Source: Streptomyces sp. NRRL S-455 (GTDB taxonomy: Bacteria > Actinomycetota > Actinomycetes > Streptomycetales > Streptomycetaceae). Taken from it: a stretch of DNA of 64,000 bases. A model generated the notes under the pieces. The model made no database searches. It was not told where the DNA came from and saw only the letters and a program-made list of their open reading frames with translations. This document shows, piece after piece, positions 1-8,216 of this stretch. How positions within the stretch are numbered: the stretch's first letter is position 1; every line of letters begins with the position of its first letter. A program made the position numbers and the translations under genes. The DNA lies in contig NZ_JOCT01000011.1 of NCBI RefSeq assembly GCF_000717875.1, forward strand, positions 186,001-250,000, in the 5' to 3' direction.

Positions 1-211
1 TCAATGGTCGGCGGGCGTCGTATTCGGACAGGCCGTCGAGCTTCCAGAGCAGCGCCTTGCGGTCCCGCCGCAGTCTCCCGTGCAGGGTGTCCTTGGCGAA
101 TTCATCGATCATGCGGCATGAGCCTGCCATGGAGTACTCGCGGCCTCAAGATCCCGTACGTGGACCGCAACGACCGGAAGAGCCGAAGCCTGGCCATGGC
201 GACTGCCCTGA

Positions 212-475
212 GTTGCCGCAAGAAGCTCGCGAAACCCGCCACGTGAGACAACCTCTAAGGGCAACAACCTGAAGAAGCGCATTCAGGAAGCAGTAGGAAA
301 CGGAACGGCTCGCAGGAATGACGACCCAGGTCGTGACGGTACGGTGTACGAATACAATTTCGGCCCCGGCAAGACGGTCGGAAGGCTCTCCGAGAATGAC
401 GGTGGCGGGATTTCGACGGCTATTCGGGTGATCCTCAACGAGGACGGTTCCCTGCGAACCGCTCACCCTATTTAA
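212..475 (+). pseudogene. C-terminal remnant of a probable polymorphic toxin
   Basis: An open frame without a convincing start ends at TAA 473-475 and reads VYEYNFGPGKTVG, then a Gly-rich stretch, then IRVILNEDGSLRTAHPI. This 'fibre of Phe-Gly-Pro-Gly, then I-R-V-I-L-x-x-D-G-x-x-x-T-A-H/F-P' ending resembles the C-termini of Rhs/CdiA-type secreted nuclease toxins; the assignment is from memory of the pattern only. The frame is closed upstream by TGA at 209, and codon use here is less GC-biased than in the neighbours, as is common for toxin tips. The first 210 bases hold no feature I recognise (an open frame there reads KIPYVDRNDRKSRS, family unknown). No immunity gene is visible. Confidence 0.35.
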
Positions 476-529
476 ATCACCGCTGGAGTCGGGGGCGGAG
501 CAGCATCTTCGCGACCGCCCCCGGCAGGC

Positions 530-796
530 ACAGACCACACCAGAAAGACACCCTGGCCATGCCCGCCCACGCCTTCCTCGCCGCGATGGCGGCCGCCGCG
601 GGGACCGAAAGGGGGGCGGCAGAAACGGTTCCGACGCCCTCGCACCGCTCACCGTGGCGGAAATCCGGCGACTCCTGGCAACTGGCCACCCCACACCGAC
701 GCACCTGCGGCACACCGGCCACGCGCTGAACTGGTCCGCTGTCGCCGCCGTCACCAGGCCACCGCCCGCCGCTGCCACTACCACCGTCACCGCCTG
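530..796 (+). pseudogene. Frameshifted 3' end of an IS transposase
   Basis: Three overlapping frames together give a typical actinobacterial transposase tail: HQKDTLAMPAHAFLAAMAAA, then LAPLTVAEIRRLLA, then the basic end RRRHQATARRCHYHRHR. At least two frameshifts separate the pieces, so no functional protein is made. I recognise the LAxAHAFLAxMAA and TVxEIRRLL signatures from DDE transposases of Streptomyces, but not with enough certainty to name the IS family. No terminal inverted repeat was identified. Together with the toxin remnant before it, it marks 1-892 as a decayed insertion site; nothing else is seen in the rest of this stretch. Confidence 0.55.
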
Positions 797-892
797 ATCT
801 CACCCCATGGCGTAGGCCACTTCCGTCACGCGATACTGCGGCCGTCCGGCACGTGACAGTCGCCCCCATCACGACGGAAGGCCCGAACTTCC

Positions 893-2128
893 TTGAACTC
901 CCTACACGTTCGCCTCGGCGTCCTCGGTCTCGCCCTGCTGACCGGCCTCACCACCCCGACGACCGCCGGCGCCGCCGGGACGGCCGCCCCCTCCCCCACC
1001 GTCGAGGAGCAACGGCTCGACAGGGACGTTCCACGGGAGATCCTGCGCCGCTCCGGATTCGACACCGCGGCCCCGCGCCTGGTCCGGGCGCTCGATACGG
1101 CCCGTTCCTACGCGCAGGCCCGCCGGATCGTCGCCCAGGAGGGGTCGCGGTTGTGGCGGCGAGCGGTGGACCGGGCGCAGGGGCGCGGACCGGCCGGCGG
1201 GGACATCAGCCGGGACGACGACCGGCCGCTGTACTGGGCACGGCTCGGCATGACACGTGAAGTGCGCACGTGGGAGCCGGATTTCGGCCTGACGGACGGG
1301 CAGCGGGACGCGCTGCTGGACGAGCTGGAGCGCACCTCGCGCGGCCAGACCTCCATCCGCCACCCCCACGGCAAGGGCCTGAAGCGGATCCTGCTCACCG
1401 GCTTCGACCCGTTCACCCTGGACCGGGACATCCGCATCTCCAACCCGTCCGGCGCCACCGCGCTCGCCCTCGACGGCACGGTCGTCGAGACCGCGGACGG
1501 CCCGGCGCGGGTCGAGACGGCCGTGTTCCCGGTGCGCTGGCGGGACTTCACGGACGGGACGGTGGAGCGGACCCTGCGGCCCCATCTCAAGAGCGTCGAT
1601 ATGTTCACGACCGTGAGCCAGGGCCGCGTCGGGCGGTTCGACATCGAGCGCACCAACGGGGCCTGGCGGGGCGGCTTCGGTGACAACGAGAACGTCGGCC
1701 GCACCGAGACCGTCCCGGTCACCGACCCCGCCTCACAGCCCCAGTGGACGACGACCACACTGCCGTACCGGGCGATCGTCGCCGCGGACACCGGCCGCTT
1801 CCCCGTGTACGACAACACGAGCGTCACCGAGATCCCGGCGGGCGGCACCGAGCCCGTCGTCCGCCCGGACGGGCCGACCCCCGGCTCGACCGCCCGCGCG
1901 GGCGGCGGCGGGGACTACCTCTCCAACGAGATCGCCTACCGGGCGACGCTGCTGCGGGACCGGCTGGGGCTGCACGACCGCCTGCCGGGCGGGCATGTGC
2001 ACACGCCCGTCCTGCAGTTCGGCCCGGGGAACACCACTCAGGTCACCGACCCGGAGTTCGTGCGGAACAGGCTGGACATCATCGCCCAGGTGCGGGCCAT
2101 CCTGAAGGTGGCTGCGGAGCAGCGGTGA
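893..2128 (+). CDS. Secreted pyroglutamyl-peptidase-like protein (C15 fold, Cys to Ser)
   Basis: 411 residues starting at TTG 893, chosen because a Sec signal peptide (about residues 1-27, ending TTAGAAG) begins there. Residues 166-174 read ILLTGFDPF followed by a conserved NPS, the hallmark N-terminal strand of peptidase family C15, which removes N-terminal pyroglutamate. The family's triad Glu, Cys, His maps to E252 (DIERTNG), position 344 and H370 (GGHVHTP). At 344 the motif reads DYLSNEIAYR where active enzymes have YLCN, so the nucleophile is Ser rather than Cys. An extra N-terminal domain of about 130 residues is absent from cytosolic C15 enzymes, which are near 215 residues. It is likely exported; enzymatic activity is doubtful. 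Its 3' end overlaps the convergent EI24 gene by 50 bases. Confidence 0.75.
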   Translation: MNSLHVRLGVLGLALLTGLTTPTTAGAAGTAAPSPTVEEQRLDRDVPREILRRSGFDTAAPRLVRALDTARSYAQARRIVAQEGSRLWRRAVDRAQGRGPAGGDISRDDDRPLYWARLGMTREVRTWEPDFGLTDGQRDALLDELERTSRGQTSIRHPHGKGLKRILLTGFDPFTLDRDIRISNPSGATALALDGTVVETADGPARVETAVFPVRWRDFTDGTVERTLRPHLKSVDMFTTVSQGRVGRFDIERTNGAWRGGFGDNENVGRTETVPVTDPASQPQWTTTTLPYRAIVAADTGRFPVYDNTSVTEIPAGGTEPVVRPDGPTPGSTARAGGGGDYLSNEIAYRATLLRDRLGLHDRLPGGHVHTPVLQFGPGNTTQVTDPEFVRNRLDIIAQVRAILKVAAEQR

Positions 2129-2906
2129 CAGACCCGTCGCCCTCCTCGCCACCCTCCCGGACCTCCTCGCCCAGCAGGTCCCGCGCCATGAGGGTGGCGC
2201 CCGCGACCGCCCCCGGCATCAGGAACACCGCGACGAACGGCACCAGGAAGGCCACGGCCAGGGGCGTGCCGAAGCCCCAGACCAGGGTCTTGCGGGCGCG
2301 CAGCAGGCCGAGGCGGGTGCGCAGTTCGACGCTGCGGCGCTGGAGGGCGACGGCCGTCAGTTCCTCGGTGAGGAAGAACCCGGTGACGAAGAACCCGATC
2401 ACCGGCACGACCGTCTGCCCGACGACGGGGATGAAGCCGCACGCGAACAGCAGCACGCCCCACAGGGCGGCGCGGACCACGATCCGGAGGCTGTCCCGGG
2501 CGGAGATCCACAGTTCACGCCCGAGCGAGAGGCCCGACTCGGGGGCGTGGCCGTCCGGGGAGACGTCCCGGTCGACCTTCTCGGAGAGGTTCTCGTAGAA
2601 GGGCTGCCCGATCAGCAGCGTCACCGCGGTGAACGTCACGACCGCGAGGAGCAGCGCCAGGGCGAACAGCACGGCGGTCAGGAAGCCGCGGAAGAGCCCC
2701 AGCCACGGGCTCGACCAGTCGTCGGCGAACGGTGTCGCCCAGGCCACGGCGTCCTCGCCCCACCACGCCAGTGCGACGAGCGCCGCCGCGTACAGGACGA
2801 GGGTGATCAGGCCCGGCAGCAGGCCGAAGCCGTACTGCTTGCCGTGCCGGGCCACCCATCGCTGGCCCTTCAGCAGGTACCGGAAACCCACCCCGAGATC
2901 GCGCAT
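2079..2906 (-). CDS. EI24/CysZ-like membrane protein
   Basis: 275 residues with at least four hydrophobic segments, around residues 28-48, 72-98, 143-178 and 208-232. The start MRDLGVGFRYLLKGQRW and the central LLIGQPFYENLSEKVDR are typical of the EI24 domain family, which includes the sulfate permease CysZ. In actinomycetes these proteins are uncharacterised; sulfate transport is possible, but no sulfur genes lie nearby. The last 30 residues (acidic, then Pro-rich) are read from the opposite strand of the neighbouring peptidase gene, suggesting that an ancestral stop was lost and the frame ran on. Monocistronic, with the serine hydrolase divergent on the other side. Confidence 0.75.
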   Translation of the reverse strand: MRDLGVGFRYLLKGQRWVARHGKQYGFGLLPGLITLVLYAAALVALAWWGEDAVAWATPFADDWSSPWLGLFRGFLTAVLFALALLLAVVTFTAVTLLIGQPFYENLSEKVDRDVSPDGHAPESGLSLGRELWISARDSLRIVVRAALWGVLLFACGFIPVVGQTVVPVIGFFVTGFFLTEELTAVALQRRSVELRTRLGLLRARKTLVWGFGTPLAVAFLVPFVAVFLMPGAVAGATLMARDLLGEEVREGGEEGDGSVTAAPQPPSGWPAPGR

Positions 2907-3084
2907 GGGAAAACCCTATCGGGGTAGGCCGGAACACCTCCCTACAGGGCCGTTGAGTCGAACAGGTACGCCACGCCGTACCGATCTCAGAACGGCCCGA
3001 AGAGCTCACGAAGCCCCGGAGAAGGCACGGCCCCGGCACTCTCCGGGACCACCCGAAGGTCAGCGGTTCAGTTGAGGAGAGCGG

Positions 3085-4230
3085 ATGACGCAGGAGATCC
3101 ACGGCACCACAGCGGACGGTTTCGAGGGGGTGCGCGAGGAGTTCGCCGCGTTCGTGGCCGGGGAGCGGCCCGACTACGAGGGCCAGCTGTGCGCCTATGT
3201 CCACGGCCGCAAGGTCGTCGACCTGTGGGCCGGGACCGACGCGAACGCCCTCTACGGTGTGTTCTCCTCCACCAAGGGCGCCGCCTACCTGGTCGTGGCC
3301 CTCCTGGTCCAGGACGGCACGCTCGAACTGGACCGCAAGGTGACGTACTACTGGCCGGAGTTCGCGGCCGAGGGCAAGGGCGCCCTGCTCCTGCGTGACC
3401 TGCTCGCGCACCGGGCAGGAGTGGTCGGCACGGACACCGGCTTCACCCTCGCCGAGCTGGCCGACGACCGGGCGCTCGCCGAACGTCTCGCCGACCAGCG
3501 GCCGTTCTGGCGCCCGGGCACGGCGTTCGGCTATCACGCGCTGGTCAGCGGGGCCCTGGTCGGCGAGGTCGTCCGCCGCGCCACGGGCCGCACCCTCCAG
3601 GACGTCTACCAGGAACGGATCAGGACGCCGTACGGTCTGGACCTCCACCTCGGCCTGCCCGCCTCCGACGAACCCCGCTTCCGCCCCACGCAGCCCATGG
3701 TCCCGTCCCCGGAGGAGCAGGCGGCCCTCGACGCGCTCCCGGACGGCCCGCACACCCTCGCCTCGATCGCCTTCAACCGCAACGCGCCCGAGCCGACCGA
3801 CCTCGCCTCGCTCCCGAACATGCCGCTGGTGCGCGCCAAGGGCCCGGCGTCGGTGGGCGGGGTCGCGTCCGCGCGCGGTCTGGCCGGGATGTACGCGGCG
3901 GCGATCAGCGAGGTGGGCCAGCAGGCGCCGCTGCTCAAGCCGGACACGGTCGCGGAGTTCGGCCAGTTCCACTCGGTCGGCTACGACCTGGTGGCACGTG
4001 CCCACAAGTCGTTCGGCCTGGGCTTCCAGACGACGGCTGACACGTGGCACCCGTTCCTCGGCGCCGGGACGATCGGACACAGCGGGGCGAGCGGCTCGCA
4101 GGGATTCGCGGACCCGTGGACGGGCCTCGCGTACGGCTACACGCGCCGCCGGTTCGCCTTCCCCGGCGGGGCGGCCCCGGAGAACGACCGGCTGGCGCGG
4201 GCGGTCCACAGAGCGGCGCTCGCCTTCTGA
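3085..4230 (+). CDS. Serine hydrolase, class C beta-lactamase/esterase family
   Basis: 381 residues, no signal peptide, so cytoplasmic. The SxxK motif of penicillin-recognising serine hydrolases is S61-S-T-K64 (GVFSSTKGAAY), the tyrosine of the second motif is Y150 (FGYHALVSG), and the third is H332-S-G (IGHSGASGS), replacing KTG as in EstB-type esterases. The DLLAHRAG motif follows the SxxK helix as usual. Family members hydrolyse short-chain esters or act as D-aminopeptidases; the substrate here is unknown. The start is an ATG preceded by GAGGAGAG at about 3073. It stands alone between convergent and divergent neighbours. Confidence 0.85.
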   Translation: MTQEIHGTTADGFEGVREEFAAFVAGERPDYEGQLCAYVHGRKVVDLWAGTDANALYGVFSSTKGAAYLVVALLVQDGTLELDRKVTYYWPEFAAEGKGALLLRDLLAHRAGVVGTDTGFTLAELADDRALAERLADQRPFWRPGTAFGYHALVSGALVGEVVRRATGRTLQDVYQERIRTPYGLDLHLGLPASDEPRFRPTQPMVPSPEEQAALDALPDGPHTLASIAFNRNAPEPTDLASLPNMPLVRAKGPASVGGVASARGLAGMYAAAISEVGQQAPLLKPDTVAEFGQFHSVGYDLVARAHKSFGLGFQTTADTWHPFLGAGTIGHSGASGSQGFADPWTGLAYGYTRRRFAFPGGAAPENDRLARAVHRAALAF

Positions 4231-4312
4231 CCCTGCCCCATGCGCGAAGAGGCCGCACCCCATGTCCAGGAGTGCGGCCCCCGTCCTGCTCGGCCGACGA
4301 CGCGCAAAGGCG

Positions 4313-5335
4313 TCAGAGCTTGACGATCATCTTCCCGGTGTTGTCGCCGCGCAGCACGCCCAGGAACGCCTCGAGGTTGTTCTCGATGCCCTCGACGACG
4401 GTCTCCCGGTACTTCAGCTCACCGGAGGCGACCCAGGGGGCGACCTCCCGCACGAACTGCGGCTGCAGGTCGTAGTGGTCCCCGACCAGGAAGCCCTCGA
4501 TGCGGCCGCGCGTCTGGATGAGGCGGGCGAGGTTCCTCGGGCCCGGGGCGGGCTCGGTGTTGTTGTAGACGGAGATCATCCCGCAGACGGCGATCCGTCC
4601 GCCCTCGTTGAGGGAGCCGATGGCGGCTTCCAGGTGGTCTCCGCCGACGTTGTCGAAGTAGACGTCGATCCCGTCCGGGGCGGCGGCGCGCAGCTGCTCG
4701 CTCACGGGCCCGTCCTTGTAGTTGAAGGCGGCGTCGAAGCCGTACTCCTCCACGAGGAGCTTCACCTTCTCCGCCGACCCGGCGGACCCGATGACCCGCG
4801 AGGCGCCCTTCAGCCGGGCGATCTGCCCGACCTGCCCGCCCACGGCGCCGGCCGCACCGGACACGAACACGGCGTCGCCCTCCTTGAAGGCGGCGGTGCG
4901 CAGCAGACCGGCGTAGGCGGTGAGGCCGGTCATGCCGAGCACACCGAGGTACGCCGACAGCGGCGCGGCGTCGGCGTCCACCTTCACGGCGTTCTTCGCG
5001 GCCACGACGGCGTACTCGCGCCAGCCGAAGAAGTGCAGTACGTGATCCCCGACGGCCAGCCCCTCCGCGTTGGAGGCCACGACCTCGCCGACCGCACCGC
5101 CCTGCATGACCTTGCCGAGCTCGAACGGTGCGACGTAGGACTTCGCGGCACTCATCCGGCCGCGCATGTACGGATCCACGGAGAGGTACTTGTTCCGCAC
5201 GAGGACCTGCCCCTCACCCGGCTGCGGAACCTCCGCCTCGACGAAGGCGAAGTCCTCGGGCTTCGGCCAGCCGACGGGGCGGCTCGCCAGGTGCCACTCG
5301 CGGCTGACGGCGGGGAGGTTGGGAGTGTCGGTCAT
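4313..5335 (-). CDS. NADP-dependent MDR-family oxidoreductase (CurA/YncB-like)
   Basis: 340 residues. I start it at ATG 5335, giving MTDTPNLPAVSREWHL with AGGACA about ten bases upstream, rather than at the in-frame ATG at 5389 inside the promoter region. It is a zinc-free medium-chain dehydrogenase: N-terminal GroES-like domain with VDPYMRGRMS, then the Rossmann nucleotide fold GAAGAVGGQVGQIARLKG and the DVYFDNVGG signature of NADPH-dependent alkenal/one or curcumin reductases. Such enzymes reduce activated double bonds of electrophiles. It is divergent from a MarR regulator, and two palindromes lie in the shared promoter, so it is probably induced by reactive ligands through that regulator. 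Confidence 0.88.
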   Translation of the reverse strand: MTDTPNLPAVSREWHLASRPVGWPKPEDFAFVEAEVPQPGEGQVLVRNKYLSVDPYMRGRMSAAKSYVAPFELGKVMQGGAVGEVVASNAEGLAVGDHVLHFFGWREYAVVAAKNAVKVDADAAPLSAYLGVLGMTGLTAYAGLLRTAAFKEGDAVFVSGAAGAVGGQVGQIARLKGASRVIGSAGSAEKVKLLVEEYGFDAAFNYKDGPVSEQLRAAAPDGIDVYFDNVGGDHLEAAIGSLNEGGRIAVCGMISVYNNTEPAPGPRNLARLIQTRGRIEGFLVGDHYDLQPQFVREVAPWVASGELKYRETVVEGIENNLEAFLGVLRGDNTGKMIVKL

Positions 5336-5368
5336 GGTGCGCCTGTCCTCACTGACTCGATGCAATAC

Positions 5369-5407
5369 TTCAGTACCTGAAACAACCATGCTCCTGAAAA
5401 TTTCAGG
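5369..5407. promoter_or_regulatory. Twin palindromic operators, MarR/oxidoreductase intergenic
   Basis: Two dyads share the same half-sites: TTCAGTACCTGAA (5369-5381) and CCTGAAAATTTCAGG (5393-5407). The second touches a TTGACA-like -35 hexamer on the minus strand (5409-5414), so binding there would block transcription of the oxidoreductase. They are the obvious candidate sites for the adjacent MarR protein. The base composition is strikingly AT-rich for this genome. Confidence 0.65.
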
Positions 5408-5436
5408 TTGTCAAATAACCGGGTACCCTCGATCCC

Positions 5437-5883
5437 ATGGCCTCCACCACACCGACCCGCCCGAACACCCACCCCGACCCCCTGACCCTCGAGGTCGTCG
5501 AACTCATCGGGGAGGTCGTGGCGCGGTTCCACGAGGACTACGAGGAGGCGGCGGCGGAGCATGCGCTGACGGGCGCGCAGGCGCGGTTGCTGAGCCTGCT
5601 GTGCCTTGAGCCGCTGCCGATGCGGAGGCTTGCGAAGCGGCTGAAGTGCGAGCCGTCGAACGTGACCGGGATCGTGGACCGGCTGGAGGCGCGGGGCCTG
5701 GTGGAGCGACGACCGGATCCTGCGGACCGGAGGGTCAAGGTGGCGGCGACGACGGCGGAAGGGCGGCGGGTGGCCCGGGGGCTGCGGGAGTCGTTGCGGT
5801 TCGCCCGGGAGCCGCTAGCCGGGCTGTCCGAGGGAGAGAGGGTCGCCCTGCGCGATGCGTTGCGGGGGATGCTGGGGTCCTGA
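5437..5883 (+). CDS. MarR-family transcriptional regulator
   Basis: 148 residues. The winged helix is visible: ALTGAQARLLSLL, the recognition helix region MRRLAKRLKCEPSNVTGIVD, and the wing RLEARGLVERRPDPADRRVK, a standard MarR signature. N- and C-terminal helices would form the dimer interface. Divergent from the MDR oxidoreductase with two palindromes between them, the typical arrangement for autorepression plus control of the neighbour. No conserved redox cysteine pair is present (a single Cys sits in the recognition region), so ligand binding is the more likely trigger. Its 3' end overlaps the convergent SCO2400-like gene by 69 bases. Confidence 0.9.
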   Translation: MASTTPTRPNTHPDPLTLEVVELIGEVVARFHEDYEEAAAEHALTGAQARLLSLLCLEPLPMRRLAKRLKCEPSNVTGIVDRLEARGLVERRPDPADRRVKVAATTAEGRRVARGLRESLRFAREPLAGLSEGERVALRDALRGMLGS

Positions 5884-6741
5884 GCAGCGTGCCTTGCCAG
5901 GTACTCGGGGTTGGTGCTGGGGCCGGGGCGTTGCGCAGCCCGGCGTGGCGGGGTGCCGCTGCGCCCACCCGTGCCGCCCCCAGCGGCACGACTGCCCGCA
6001 GCGGCAGCCGCCAACGCACGGAAGGGGACGTGTCGGGGGGTGTCCGCCCGCAGCTGGTTGGCGCGTCAACGGACAGTCAATTGGTCTCCGACCCCATCGC
6101 GCCGTTCCGAGGTCGTCGTCGTTCGCGCCTTTCGCGTCCTTCGACTTCTCCGGTTTCGGGGAGGCAGAAGCCGACGGAGAGTCAGACACCGGAGGAGACA
6201 CGGACTTCGACGCCCCGCCCCCCTCCGGAGGATCCGTCTCCGGCGACGCGTCGCCGTCCACCGGCTCTCCCTCAGCCGCCGGCTTCGGTGTCGACCTGGG
6301 CGCGTCCATCCCGAGTTCCGCGAGGCTCAGCCCGCCCGCCGCCAGCACGAACCCCGCCGCGACCAACAGGGTCCGACGCCGCCGCCGACGGTGCGCCGCC
6401 GCCTTCCGGTCCCGCCGACTCGCCCCGCCCGGGGCATCGACGGCCGGACCGCGCCGGCGTCCACGCCGCCGGGCGCCACGCCCCGACGGCTCGTCGTCAC
6501 CGTCATCGCCGTCCCCGTCGTACTCGCCGCCAGGCCCGTCCGGCCCTTCCGGCTCTTCCGGCTCTTCCGGCTCTTCAGCCACGTCCGACCTCCGAGGCAC
6601 CTCACCCTCACCCCCGGACGGGGCAGCGTCGTACCCGCCGTACTCCGGCTCACGCCAGCGCAGCGATTCCGCTGAGGTGCCACACCCGGGGCAGGCCAGC
6701 GCGCCGTTGAGGTGCCGTCGGCACGGGTCGCAGTAGTCCAT
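5815..6741 (-). CDS. SCO2400-family membrane-anchored protein with repeat-derived tail
   Basis: 308 residues. The start MDYCDPCRRHLNGALACPGCG carries two CxxC pairs that look like a small zinc ribbon. It is followed by an acidic EEP-repeat region, a very basic RRGRRRG stretch, one transmembrane segment (TLLVAAGFVLAAGGLSLAELG, about residues 125-145), and a Ser/Pro-rich low-complexity outside region. This architecture matches what I know as the SCO2400 family, of unknown function. From about residue 225 onward the sequence turns Cys/Trp/Arg-rich (CGQSCRWGRHGWAQRH); this part is translated from the dispersed repeat at 5934-6001 and is probably a late addition. It overlaps the MarR gene tail to tail. 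Confidence 0.65.
   Translation of the reverse strand: MDYCDPCRRHLNGALACPGCGTSAESLRWREPEYGGYDAAPSGGEGEVPRRSDVAEEPEEPEEPEGPDGPGGEYDGDGDDGDDEPSGRGARRRGRRRGPAVDAPGGASRRDRKAAAHRRRRRRTLLVAAGFVLAAGGLSLAELGMDAPRSTPKPAAEGEPVDGDASPETDPPEGGGASKSVSPPVSDSPSASASPKPEKSKDAKGANDDDLGTARWGRRPIDCPLTRQPAAGGHPPTRPLPCVGGCRCGQSCRWGRHGWAQRHPATPGCATPRPQHQPRVPGKARCSGPQHPPQRIAQGDPLSLGQPG
5934..6001 (-). repeat. Dispersed GC-rich repeat, copy A (uninterrupted)
   Basis: On the minus strand it begins TGCGGGCAGTCGTGCCGCTG, continues with GGCGGCACGGGTGGGCGCAG, and ends CGCCGGGCTGCG. It contains the hairpin GTGCCGC/GCGGCAC. The same 68-base core occurs at 43410-43514 and 52913-53018, where a second element interrupts it. Here it is translated as the tail of the SCO2400-like protein. 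Confidence 0.85.
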
Positions 6742-6822
6742 GACGCGGGAAGATTAAGTTCCCCCTCGGTAACGTTCCTAGATCCTGCCGTGAAGGTTCT
6801 GTAGGGACACGGTCGCCACCGT

Positions 6823-6925
6823 GGTTTCGAAACTGTCGAAACCGTTATGTGCGCGACCCATTGACACCCCCACCACCCCGTCCTTACTGTCACGCCAGCA
6901 TTTCGAACGTGTGCCGAAATATCGA
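6823..6925 (+). promoter_or_regulatory. Control region upstream of the sugar-acid dehydratase
   Basis: A near-perfect dyad, GGTTTCGA (6823-6830) and TCGAAACC (6836-6843) separated by five bases, lies about 150 bases before the dehydratase start. Further down, TTTCGAA (6901-6907) and CCGAAATATCGAAC (6914-6927) form a second cluster of TTCG/CGAA half-sites. A closely similar box, CCGAAATACCGAAC, precedes the gene at 9336, and TTCGGCATACCGAA lies at 28681, so these are candidate boxes of one sugar regulon, possibly bound by the IclR protein at 33233. This is inference from similarity by eye. Confidence 0.5.
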
Positions 6926-6994
6926 ACAGACTCGATGGTACACAGACGGAACACTGACGGAACTGAGCCGACGAAGCTGCGAGGGACAACCGCC

Positions 6995-8158
6995 GTGCGC
7001 ATCACCGGAATCAGCACACACGTGGTCGGGACGCCGTGGCGCAACCTGACCTACGTCCAGGTGCACACCGACGAGGGGATCACCGGAGTCGGCGAGACGC
7101 GGATGCTGGGACACACCGACGCCCTTCTCGGTTACCTGAGGGAGGCCGAGGCCAACCACATTCTCGGCTCGGACCCCTTCGCTGTCGAGGACCTCGTCAA
7201 GCGGATGAAGTACGGCGACTACGGTCGCGCCGGCGAGATCGTGATGTCCGGTATCGCCGTGATCGAGATGGCCTGCTGGGACATCAAGGGCAAGGCCCTC
7301 GGCGTCCCCGTCTGGCAGCTGCTCGGCGGCAAGGTCACCGACAAGGTCAAGGCGTACGCCAACGGCTGGTACACCACCGAGCGGACTCCGGAGGCGTACC
7401 ACAAGGCCGCCCAGGGCGTGATGGAGCGCGGCTACCGGGCGCTCAAGATCGACCCCTTCGGCACCGGCCACTTCGAGCTCGACCACCAGCAGACCCTGTA
7501 CGCCGTCTCCCTGATCGAGGCGGTCCGGGACGCCATCGGCCCCGAGGCCGAGCTGATGCTGGAGATGCACGGCCGCTTCTCCCCCGCCACGGCCGTACGC
7601 CTGGCCAAGGAGCTCGCGCCCTTCAATCCGGCGTGGCTGGAGGAGCCGGTCCCGCCGGAGAACCTCAAGGCGCTGGAGAAGGTGGCCGCCAAGGTCGACA
7701 TGCCGGTCGCCACCGGCGAGCGCATCCACGACCGGATCGAGTTCCGCGAGCTGTTCGAGAGCCAGGCCGTGGACATCATCCAGCCGGACGTCGGCCATAT
7801 CGGTGGAATCTGGGAGACCAGGAAGCTCGCGGCGACGGCGGAGACCCACTACATGCTGGTGGCTCCCCACAACGTGGGCGGCTCGGTCCTGACCGCCGCC
7901 TCCCTCCAGGTCGGCTTCACCTCCCCGAACTTCAAGATCCTCGAGCACTTCAACGACTTCGCGGACGCGGAGATCAAGAAGGTCGTCAAGGGTGCGCCGC
8001 AGGTGAACCCGGAGGACGGCTGCTTCCACCTCTCCGACGCACCGGGTCTCGGTGTCGAGCTGGACGTCGACGCGGCCGCCGAGTTCCCCCAGCAGCAGGC
8101 CCGCTTCGACCTCTGGGCGGAGGGCTGGGAACAGCGCAAGCCGAAGGGCACGCAGTGA
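6995..8158 (+). CDS. Enolase-superfamily sugar-acid dehydratase (galactonate dehydratase-like)
   Basis: 387 residues from GTG 6995, with GAGGGA at 6981-6986; this start gives the conserved beginning MRITGISTHVVGTPWRN. The TIM-barrel metal ligands appear as E190 (LMLEMHG), E216/E217 (WLEEP) and E242 (GERIHDR); the likely acid/base residues are K151 (LKIDPFG) and H292 (APHNVGG). This is the mandelate-racemase branch containing galactonate, gluconate and rhamnonate dehydratases, which convert aldonates to 2-keto-3-deoxy sugars. The substrate cannot be fixed from sequence; the neighbouring sugar dehydrogenase and galactose-type transporter favour a galactonate-like acid. It is first in a codirectional run with the dehydrogenase, 58 bases apart. 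Confidence 0.82.
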   Translation: MRITGISTHVVGTPWRNLTYVQVHTDEGITGVGETRMLGHTDALLGYLREAEANHILGSDPFAVEDLVKRMKYGDYGRAGEIVMSGIAVIEMACWDIKGKALGVPVWQLLGGKVTDKVKAYANGWYTTERTPEAYHKAAQGVMERGYRALKIDPFGTGHFELDHQQTLYAVSLIEAVRDAIGPEAELMLEMHGRFSPATAVRLAKELAPFNPAWLEEPVPPENLKALEKVAAKVDMPVATGERIHDRIEFRELFESQAVDIIQPDVGHIGGIWETRKLAATAETHYMLVAPHNVGGSVLTAASLQVGFTSPNFKILEHFNDFADAEIKKVVKGAPQVNPEDGCFHLSDAPGLGVELDVDAAAEFPQQQARFDLWAEGWEQRKPKGTQ

Positions 8159-8168
8159 CCGCCCGGCC

Positions 8169-8183
8169 TCCGAAGGCTTCGGA
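8169..8183 (+). promoter_or_regulatory. Palindrome between dehydratase and dehydrogenase
   Basis: TCCGAAG-G-CTTCGGA is a 15-base dyad, followed directly by a weaker CCGAAAGCTTCG. The half-sites resemble the CCGAA/TTCGG boxes upstream of the sugar genes, so it could be an internal operator; it could equally be an mRNA hairpin tuning the second gene. Confidence 0.35.
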
Positions 8184-8216
8184 AGCCCCGAAAGCTTCGA
8201 AAACACGAGGAGCGAC

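Noticed and set aside
893..2128. Assignment as an active pyroglutamyl peptidase
   Set aside because: The catalytic Cys is replaced by Ser, so only homology is claimed.
5421..5426. GGGTAC before the MarR gene as a sigma-B-like promoter
   Set aside because: No GNNT at the required distance.
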